In this document: in pieces, positions 8,950-16,446 of the stretch | Position numbering within the stretch: position 1 is the stretch's first letter | Layout: each line of letters starts with the position of its first letter | The notes under the pieces: model-generated | What the model saw: only the letters and a program-made list of their open reading frames with translations | Told to the model about the DNA's origin: nothing | Database searches by the model: none | Position numbers and translations under genes: made by a program | Source: Pleurotus ostreatus/Saccharomyces cerevisiae fusant | Taxonomy: Eukaryota > Opisthokonta | Assembly (NCBI GenBank): GCA_024196135.1 | Contig: JAMQCK010000758.1 | Location: 1 to 16,446, forward strand | Length of the DNA: 16,446 bases | Reading direction: 5' to 3'

Positions 8950-10211
8950 ATCCTTCCTGTACCCATCGCTCATGCTCTATTTCACCCCGTTGTCGAGACA
9001 GCCCTCGCGCACGTATACATGCCCTTGGCAGCTCACTCCTCACTCTTTCTTGCCTGAACTGGTGCAAGCCTGGTTGCAAACCCGAGGACTGGTGTTCGGA
9101 CGTTGATCATCCCCTCCTAGTCGGGACGTTCAGCAATGCAGGGGAGGTACGTATCTCGCAGATGTCCTTCCTGATCCCATGGTGCTGCCACTAGGAATAA
9201 TGAGTGCGGGAGAGTCGACACAGTCTACTTTGCTTGGTATGTCTTCTCGAAACTCTATTGTGCTCCTTGAATTTCGTCGCGAGGACTCTTGCAATCACCG
9301 AACCTCTGCCCCGCTGCTCTTGGAAGGAGAGTGGGTCCAAGACATTCAACCGGAATGTCAGAATGATTTGGCCCCCACTATCCACCTTTGCGTACCGCCA
9401 GGGGCGCATACGTATCCATGTGCAGGCTCTTTGGGCTGCTGTCGCCAATGCGCTTGCATGCAGGTGCGATTCATAGGACAATGCCGTCCACTGTTTTGAA
9501 CTTCATGCTGTACATTCGCACCCTGGTTGAAGAATGCGTGAGCCATGAACAACGAGCAGGAGTTGTGGGTCCAGTGATGCCAGCCGCTGGTGCGCGGATG
9601 TTATGCGGCTGTAGACGGGTGTGACGTTGCCAACAATCCCGTCACCATGTTGCCAAGCCTTTACCGCGCTTGAGCAAGAGCAAAGTGACTCTGAGAGCTG
9701 GACGAAAGAGTTTACTCTGCGATGTAAGGACAAGCTTTGTGTGGGCGACTGAATGGCCTTTGTTGACGAAGTTGGCCTGCACAATGGCGTCCAAATGGAG
9801 CACGTTGTCTCGAGCCACTGGGGCGCCGCGCGCGTCACTCCAATACCGTCATCATCATCATAGCCGGAGCCGCTGCGAGGTCCAAGCTGCCGACAGCGTT
9901 GTTCTTGTGCCGCAGTTGTCTCCTGGTCCGCCGTTGCCCTCTGCACTCTTGTCTCTTCCCACCACGTTCCCCCGCCTCCCGAACGCTCGCAAGCCTTCAA
10001 AGCACCTCTACCAAACGTCAGTCTCCACCCCACGCAGCGGAACTGCTCCCTGCTGCGCGCCACGGGGCGTTCTCTTATAAAGTTCCTTGCAGTCACTATT
10101 TCAACATCGTTACCCGCGCCAGCCCTCGACTTGTGTCGTACAGCATACCTTCTTCACCCGGTGCGCGCCTCTCTTCCGCCACTCCGGCGCGCCTCGTCCC
10201 TTCTGACCGCC
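8950..10211. other. Long intergenic space between mS33 and the PP2C gene
   Basis: 1,262 bp holding the mS33 3' region and the PP2C promoter. Open frames occur on both strands (for example - 9503-10096, 197 codons; + 9179-9499), but none shows a recognisable domain or a convincing splice structure. A (CAT)4 run sits at 9850-9861. I could not assign a gene. Confidence 0.5.
10076..10081 (+). promoter_or_regulatory. Possible TATA box of the PP2C gene
   Basis: TATAAA occurs 131-136 bp upstream of the chosen start codon at 10212, on the coding strand, at the edge of a C/T-rich stretch (10130-10210) typical of fungal 5' leaders. Position fits a TATA element but is not proof. Confidence 0.4.
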
Positions 10212-11691
10212 ATGCGCCACAGATCAGACGCGATTCGCCAGCTCCCAATGCCGCCGCGTATGCAACAGAATGCGAAGTCGAAGGAGGTCCGCGACGTGGA
10301 GCTGGATACCGGAGGGGTGCGCGTCTATTGTCCTGGCGCGCGATGGTCACGATCTGATTGACCTTCCCTTGTTAGGGCCTGAATGTGCGGCCGACGAACT
10401 ACCCAACATTTAGCATCGGTATCGCGAATGAGAAGGGTGGCAGAAAGACGATGGAGGACGCGCACTCCTTTGTCGCCGACTTTGACAATGTTCGCGGACA
10501 GGGCTCCTTCGCGGTCTTCGATGGGCACGCTGGAAAGCAGGCCGCGGAGTGGTGCGGGGATAACTACCATCAGGTGCGTTCTTCACCTCATAGACGGCCA
10601 ACAATGAGTACTGACGCGTCGTAATAGTACCTGCTCAACGCGCTCCACCACATGCCGGACCAGCCCATACCAGATGTCCTCAATCAGACCTTCCACGACG
10701 TCGACGAGCAGCTTACAAAGCTCACGGACGAGTCAGAAGGCAAGAACCACTCCGGATGCACTGCCGTCACCGCGTTCCTGCGGCTCGAAGACGCTGAGGG
10801 CAAGCAGTCCTTCCTCGAGCACTGTCCATCGCAGCCACAGTCCCCTTCGCCACCAGTCCCCGAGACGGACTCGCCGCCGTCCACCCGGAGCGAGGGCGAG
10901 CTCGATGACGCGGACCTACATGACAGCGGCAGCGAGAGCCCGACGATCACCGTATCGAGCGAGGACCTCGGTCCAAGCCCGAAGGTCGCCAAGAAGAAGA
11001 AAAAGGGCAGCGCGAGCCGGATCCGGAGCGCGCTCAAGTCGATTGGCGGCGGCGCGTCGAAGGCGATCAAGTCGTCGCCGGCAATATCGAGGAAACCGTC
11101 CTTTGAGAAGCCGAAGCCCGCGCGCCTGCCGCCACCCGATGTGAGGCGAGTGCTTTATAGTGCGAACGTTGGCGACGCGCGCGGTGTTCTTTGTCGTGGA
11201 GAGCGCGCGGTGCGCCTGACGTACGACCACAAGGGCTCAGATAGGATGGAGGCGCAGCGGATCATGGACGCCGGTGGCTTCGTCATGAGTGGACGCGTAA
11301 ACGGCGTCCTCGCTGTGACGAGAAGTCTGGGCGACTCCTCGATGAAGGACTTCGTCGTTGGTGCACCTTATACCACCGAGACTGAGTTGTCCGAGGAAGA
11401 CCAGTTCTTGATTATGGCCTGCGATGGGGTGAGTCGTATTTCATGTTGGACGATCGTTCCGCTGACGTTTCTATCCAGCTTTGGGACGTCGTGTCCGATC
11501 AGCTAGCTGTGGACCTCGTCTTGGGCAAGGTCGCAGAAGAGGGCGACCAGAAGCCGCGTTCAGACCCCATAGACGCCCAGGAGGCAGCAGAGAAGCTCGT
11601 CAAGTACGCGCTTCGGAATCACACTCTGGACAATATCACCGTGGTCGTCATCGTCTTCAAGAAGCCTGCGGCTCCTCCAGTCACTGCATAG
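10212..11691 (+). CDS. PTC1: PP2C-type protein serine/threonine phosphatase, PTC1-like
   Basis: Four exons (10212-10316, 10376-10573, 10628-11428, 11479-11691) give 438 residues. PP2C enzymes are metal-dependent phosphatases; yeast Ptc1 dephosphorylates MAP kinases such as Hog1 and influences organelle inheritance. Visible motifs are GGRKTMEDAH (56-65), FAVFDGHAG (80-88) with the metal-binding DG, SANVGDARGVL (GDAR at 283-286), YDHKGSDRMEAQRI, NGVLAVTRSLGD, IMACDGLWDVV across the last splice junction, and DNITVVVIV near the end. All metal-coordinating Asp residues expected of the family appear to be present. Between SFLEHC and RRVLYSANVGD there is an insertion of about 105 residues (168-273), first Ser/Pro/acidic, then basic with five consecutive Lys. 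Assignment to PTC1 rests on the FSIGIANEKGGRKTMEDAH segment and overall layout; another PP2C subtype is possible. The first exon (35 residues) is not conserved and its start is the weakest call. Confidence 0.9.
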
Positions 11692-12613
11692 GATTCGAAG
11701 GACCCATAACCATAATGTGGATCGGGGGATAATAAGATACGGACGTGCTTCTACTGTACGACTGGGTACTAATTACATAGTGCGGTGCATCTACGAATAT
11801 TTCTGTTCTGTTTGAAGACAAGGTTCTGTGAATAGACCGTATTTGCACCGGTATATACTGGCTTTGTATTGAACTTAGATTCAAGCGGAAAACACTGAGA
11901 TTTCGGCTCTAAACAAATACTGTGTCGATATTGAACCTCGTACGTCCAAACTGTATTGTCCTCGGTTCCGGATTGAGCGGCTAACACCATGCGCTGGCTT
12001 AGCCAGCGAGAGCAGGGCTCACACGTACCGATGAAGCTAGAAACTTGGGATGGAGGGCCTCCGCCTGGCACAGTCGTAGCTTTGTACTACTTTTCCCGTT
12101 GTCTATGGCGCGTTTGATGGCGCCGAGGAAGCGTGGGACAGCGCCCCTATAACGATCACTGTATTGAAGCAGCTTCAATATTCATTGGAGACCTCAAAAC
12201 CCACCGCAATTATAATTGGGCTCTGCATCAAGAGTGGAGCCGTTTTGTACATGCAAAAGTGGATATAAACCGCTGCAAATACGGTCTAATACGATAGATA
12301 TCTGATACGGGGTTGGGAATACAAATGATAGTATCCGGATTGGGCGATGCCTTTGTTCTCTGTGTATGGTAGCAGTGCACGTGTGATCTGGGAGGGCAGA
12401 TACCATCATGCGCAGCAGCGAGTCGTCTGCGGGCTGCTGCCATTGTTCTCGACTTGTCGAGGACGCCCATCTGCAATCAAGGAGTTGCCCGTAAAACCCG
12501 CTGCGCTCTCTCCTAAGCCTCGTGTCCTCAAGGCCTCCAGGACTCGCTCGCGGCGGGCATCAACAGGCGTTCAGATATACAAATAGCCGCGCCGAGGATG
12601 CAGTCCTCCTGTC
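11692..12613. other. Intergenic space downstream of the PP2C gene
   Basis: About 920 bp, noticeably richer in A/T than the genes around it. It holds the PP2C 3' region. A short perfect hairpin lies at 11992-12008 (7-bp stem CGCTGGC/GCCAGCG with a TTA loop). No gene recognised. Confidence 0.5.
11992..12008. other. Short perfect inverted repeat
   Basis: CGCTGGC, a three-base TTA loop, then GCCAGCG. It lies 300 bp past the PP2C stop. There is no T-tract after it and eukaryotic genes do not use such terminators, so its role is unknown and it may be chance. Confidence 0.4.
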
Positions 12614-12785
12614 TCAGTTCAAGAAAACGCCGGTGCCACGAGGCAGCGTCGAGACTGGATCGCTGGGACGGAGCGAATGGATGATGTCAACGACGTCGCG
12701 GGTGTAGAGCGCGCGCGTTCGCACGTTGTCCTCGACGCCCATTTTCTTCTTGACGCCCTCGCCGATCTCGACGCTCGTACTTCTT
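12614..12785 (-). pseudogene. Coding-like antisense fragment (C-terminal end of an unidentified protein)
   Basis: On the minus strand, about 57 codons ending in TGA at 12616-12614 show strong coding character: third positions are almost all G or C, and the composition is protein-like (VEIGEGVKKKMGVEDNVRTR, then ALYTRDVVDIIHSLRPSDPV, then a TGVFLN end). The frame stays open further upstream, but there it runs antisense through the first exon of PNS1 and loses that character near 12785. There is no room for the rest of a gene on this side, so this looks like the broken 3' end of a gene left by rearrangement. I do not recognise the family. An alternative is a real short antisense-overlapping gene with an upstream exon that I cannot see. 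Confidence 0.4.
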
Positions 12786-12799
12786 GAGTGATATACCCC

Positions 12800-15267
12800 A
12801 TGCAGGTCACCCCTCCGTATCCGGGGCCGACCCCGCAGTACGATCAAGCGTACGGGCAGCCCAACTACGCGCCGCCCAATGGATATGGGCAGCCCGCTTA
12901 TGGGCAACAACCGGCGTATGGCCAGCAACAGCCGGCCTACGGGCAGCCCGCGTACGGCGACTTCAAATCGCCGTATGAAGGGGAGCGCTTCAAGCCCAAG
13001 AAGACCGTTAATGATATCTTTTTCCTGATCTTCTTCATCGCCCAGGTGCGTGTCATGGTGCGCTATCTTGGACGGGAGCTTATGGGACGCGTCCAGCTGC
13101 TGGGTTTTGCGGCCCTGTCTGGGCTGGCGATCAATTCATGGATCAAGGAGGGAGGACTCGGTGGCGGGCTGGGCAAGAACTCATCAGGCTCGTCTGTTAC
13201 GTTGAATGAGTGCGTTCTCGTCGGTCTGCCTGGGCGGTTCAGCGTGTACTGACAGCGGCAATCGCCAGACATACGCTCTATCTGCTTCTCTTCGTGACGG
13301 CGGCGGCGCTCGTCCTCTCAACAGCCTATCTGCTTCTCGTGCGCATGTTCACGAGGATGATCATGCACATTACGCTCATCCTGTCCATTGCGCTCAACAT
13401 GTCAGCGGCCCTCTTCCACTTTACGCATCCCCGGGCTGATGTGCTTCTAGCGGCGTGGCAGTCTATTACTGGATCACCAAGTATTACTGTAAGCTCGAGG
13501 GATTACTTCACTGTTCCGGCGGCGAGCTGATCATTGCTCCATTGACCAGCTGGGGCTATCATTTTCACGATCATCGCGGTCCTGTCCCTTCTCGCATACG
13601 CTGGTTTCAAATCGCGCATACCGCTTGCATCGCTGCTCTTGCAGGTTGTAATGGACGTCGCGAAGCATCACAAGAGCGTCTATGTGGTCGCATTCATATC
13701 ACTCTTCCTCCAGGCAGCTCTTGCTGTGTAAGTCCGGGACTCTTGCGGCCCCGGTTCCCAGGCTGACGATTATCATTCTTCTTTTCCCGACGGTCATTAG
13801 GTGGTATACCTTCACTGTGTTGGCCACGTAAGTTCATTTTCGCTTGTGGCTTCCTCGAAGGCTGAGAATTTGAATAAAGATACGCAAAATGGACGCCAGG
13901 AAGCAGCGGTATGTATCGCCCTACTCGTCTTGACGGAATCCCGGCTGAAGTAGATCGCCCCAGCCTGTGCGACGACCTCGTGCTCGTCCGGAAAAGTCGC
14001 AGGGCTCATCTTCTTCGAGACCTTCTCGTTTCTCTGGACCTCGCAGGTCATCGGCAATGTCGCGCTCGCGACAGTGGCAGGCGGACCGTTCGGGTGCTGG
14101 TACTACTTTGGCCCACGGCAGCAAGGCGAGATGGTCAGTCTGCCAGCATCGCGCTTCTGCCCAGTATCTCACTACAAATTTACACAGCCCGCGCATCCCA
14201 CTCGTTCGGCATTTGTACGCGCGTCTACGACTTCGCTGGGCTCCATCGCCTTTGGGTCCTTGATCGTCACGCTTTTGGAAATCCTTAGGATGATCTTGAA
14301 TGCGCTACGCAACAACGCAGCGCAGGATGGCAGCCGTGAGTGGCTCGTTGACTAGCAATTACCGCACGGCTTAGGCTGTCCCTAGCGGTCGAGGCTTGCC
14401 TCTATTGCTGTGCTGCTTGCTTCGTGGGATGCATCGAGGGCATGGTGGAATACTTCAACAGGTACGCCTACTGCAGTAATTCGGTCTTCTATAATTTAGG
14501 CTAATTCCTCTCCGCTAGATATGCATACATCGAGATAGCGTTATACGGCAAGGGGTATCTGCCTGCCGCGAAGGATACCTGGAGGTTGTTCAAGGACAGA
14601 GGTGAGCGCTGATGCGCACCAACGATCGCCCTCTAACGGCCTCCTAGGAATCGACGCGCTGATTAATGACTCCCTGGTCGGCATGAGTAAGTCGATCCCA
14701 ACGAGCCATCGACCTTGGGCTGACAAAGGTTACGCGAAGCGCTCAACTGGGGCGCCTACGCCGTGGGGATGTTGTGCTCCCTCTTCGCGTATCTCTACCT
14801 CAGGTGTGAGTGGCGCTTGACAGTCGTGTGTCCTTCAATGATTCTAACCGCTTGCGCGCAGTCACTCATCCGTCGTACAATACCGATGGGCAGTATACGG
14901 CGCCTGTCCTTCTCTTCGCGTTCTTGATAGGTCTTCAGTGCTGTAAGTCACGCCTCCTATGTCTTCGTCGCCGGCGTTATTATAACTCCAGCCACAGCTT
15001 TGACACTCTCATCTGCCATCGAAGCAGGAGTATCTACCATGTGAGTGCCTTCATTCTTGCGATGTTCGTATGCACGGCTAATTAGCTCGCAGCTTTGTGG
15101 GTCTCGGGGAGGACCCGCAGGTGCTGGCGACGAGGGCTCCCGAACTCTTTGCTGTGAGTAAAGATCTTGGCACTGTCGGGCGGCAATGAATGCTGACATA
15201 CGCCTGCCTGGTCTAGTTGATCGCGTCCAAATACCCACAGGTCGTTCGCGGGGTGCCGAACGTCTAG
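12800..15267 (+). CDS. PNS1: Choline-transporter-like membrane protein PNS1 (CTL/SLC44 family)
   Basis: Seventeen exons join in phase into 526 residues: 12800-13045, 13097-13209, 13269-13400, 13451-13488, 13550-13727, 13801-13827, 13880-13908, 13964-14133, 14188-14335, 14386-14461, 14519-14601, 14648-14686, 14740-14805, 14862-14942, 14998-15040, 15093-15153, 15217-15267. Family landmarks are FKPKKTVNDIFFLIFFIAQ, YYWITKYYSGAIIFTIIAVL, FSFLWTSQVIGNVALATVAG, VEACLYCCAACFVGCIEGMV, YAYIEIALYGKGYLPAAKDT, DALINDSLVGMTLNWGAYAV, FTHPSYNTDGQYTAPVLLFA and VGLGEDPQVLA. Fungal Pns1 is a multi-helix plasma-membrane protein of the SLC44 family; a choline transport role is not established in yeast. The cytoplasmic N-terminus is a Tyr/Gly/Gln/Pro-rich repeat, as in other fungal members. 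An in-frame TGA lies 15 bp upstream of the ATG at 12800, which fixes the start unless a further 5' exon exists. Confidence 0.92.
12881..12958 (+). repeat. YGQ(Q)PA low-complexity repeat in the PNS1 N-terminus
   Basis: In-frame near-repeats of the unit PAYGQ: GYGQPAYGQQ, then PAYGQQQ, PAYGQ and PAYG. DNA units are similar but not identical. This Tyr/Gln/Gly-rich tract precedes the first membrane helix. Confidence 0.75.
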
Positions 15268-16446
15268 GACAAGCTATACCAACTGTTATACCAACGCGTC
15301 TACGATACGATACGAGCAATACACGATCTTCGTCCAGGGTGACCCTGTAGCTAATGGAAGATTGGAGTGGACCCTCGGAACCGCCGCCTCCACGGAAGGT
15401 TGGTTGGCTGACCTGGGTGTGGCGCCGTGGGCACGACATGGGAAATCAGCCTTGGTCGACGTTGGGCGTCATGGCGTCACGCGGCCGACAACCGCCACCG
15501 CGACAGTCCCTTTTGAAGGTTGGTGTGTGCTTGTCCTCGCCTGATACCCATTCTTCATAGATGCACGTACTGCCTTGAGACAAAATCCTATTGTTCACCT
15601 CGCGTTCAAACTCGGAAAAGCAAGATATTCAAGATTTTGGGTATGTCGGGTGGAAACAGTGACGTGACCCTACCGCTCATGTTCTCGCAGAGGCGAGGAT
15701 CTGACATATCTCAAGCCCTTGCGAATGCTCCCGCCGTTCGGCTGCCTATGTCGGCGCCGAGGTCATGCTAATGGGCTGCGTTGCGTTCGGACTGCGGCAA
15801 GTGGAGATCGATCCTCCTCCTCAAGGTTAGCTCGTGAACCAGCCCGAAGTTTATCGAATTGTCCACGTAGCACGTTGCAGTGGACACCGACCGAAGCAAG
15901 CGGTGCCGAAAATTAGTCTGCCTTGGAGGGAGAAGGCGGGTTGGGGACAAGCATGCTCAAGCTCTGGTCGGTACCGGTGCGCAGAAGTCTGGGCGCTCGA
16001 AATTCCTCGTGTTCTCGACGGCGCCGCCTATCGACCACGACCAGAGGCGCAGCTCCCTCCTTCCCACCCTCGCCGCCTTGAGGTTTGCTTTGTCCGGCTC
16101 GCATGACAATTATGGGCGCGGTGTAAGGATCTCTGCGGGGCGTTGTGATACGCCCCCAGACGTATCCCTTTTTTGGACTTCACCGAGCGGCTTACCGCGA
16201 TATGACGTTCCGTCTGGTAGGAAGGAGCGGGAGAGGGTGGGCGCATTTTCTCTTCCAATTGCAGTATTTTCTGACGCGTCTCCGCAGAGCGTCCGAGGGC
16301 GCATTCTTCGCCAACAAGGCGGAAATTTCCATTGTTTGATTGGAAGTCCAGCTGACTTTTACCCGGGCACCTTCGGCAATCTGGTAAGTCGAGCGTAGTG
16401 CGTAAGGCGGGGAGCTCACGATATGCCATGGATGATAGCCTTAGCG
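15268..16446. other. Unassigned right end of the window
   Basis: 1,179 bp after the PNS1 stop. The longest open frames are + 15880-16398 (172 codons) and - 16028-16429 (133 codons), which overlap each other. Neither shows a family I recognise, a clear helix pattern or splice-linked continuation. It may contain the end of a gene reaching in from the right, but I cannot support one. Confidence 0.45.

Noticed and set aside
8388..9194. Single open frame of 268 codons over mS33
   Set aside because: It reads through the intron at 8866-8917. Splicing gives the proper family C-terminus and a stop at 8949.
9503..10096. Minus-strand open frame of 197 codons upstream of the PP2C gene
   Set aside because: No recognisable domain, mixed codon third positions, and it spans the likely PP2C promoter.
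1..16446. Mobile element, biosynthetic cluster or CRISPR-like system
   Set aside because: I found no transposase or reverse transcriptase motifs, no terminal repeats, no core biosynthetic enzyme and no regularly spaced repeats. The neighbours are unrelated housekeeping genes.

Overview
The window is nuclear DNA from a filamentous basidiomycete, most likely an Agaricomycete. Every gene is cut by short introns (about 46-80 nt, mostly 50-55) with GT..AG ends. Codon third positions are G/C-rich. One gene belongs to a seven-helix membrane protein type that is expanded in mushroom-forming fungi. I rebuilt the exons by hand from splice sites, reading phase and family conservation; no RNA evidence was available.

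Layout, left to right. (1) 1-2081 (+): 3' part of an SSU1-type sulfite/malate-family (TDT) transporter with a very long Ser/Pro-rich tail. (2) 2399-2879 (-) and 3309-3752 (-): two neighbouring genes for small I9-type (Pbi2-like) serine-protease inhibitors, clearly paralogues. The first carries an unusual Met/His-rich N-terminus. (3) 4126-5592 (-): a nine-exon, seven-helix membrane protein of unknown function. (4) 5907-8411 (-): mitochondrial RNA helicase SUV3. It is divergent from (5) 8502-8949 (+), mitochondrial small-subunit ribosomal protein mS33 (Rsm27); only 90 bp separate their start codons. (6) 10212-11691 (+): a PTC1-like PP2C phosphatase with a charged, serine-rich insertion in its catalytic domain. 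(7) 12800-15267 (+): PNS1, a choline-transporter-like (CTL) membrane protein in 17 exons. (8) 15268-16446: no gene recognised.

The genes look like ordinary core and housekeeping loci, not an accessory island or a dedicated new system. The one functional link between neighbours is SUV3/mS33, which both serve mitochondrial gene expression and probably share a promoter. The items most worth a second look are the Met/His-rich inhibitor, a coding-like antisense fragment directly upstream of PNS1 (12614-12785), the long repeated tail of the transporter, and short intron/micro-exon structures. I saw no transposon, tRNA, rRNA or CRISPR.
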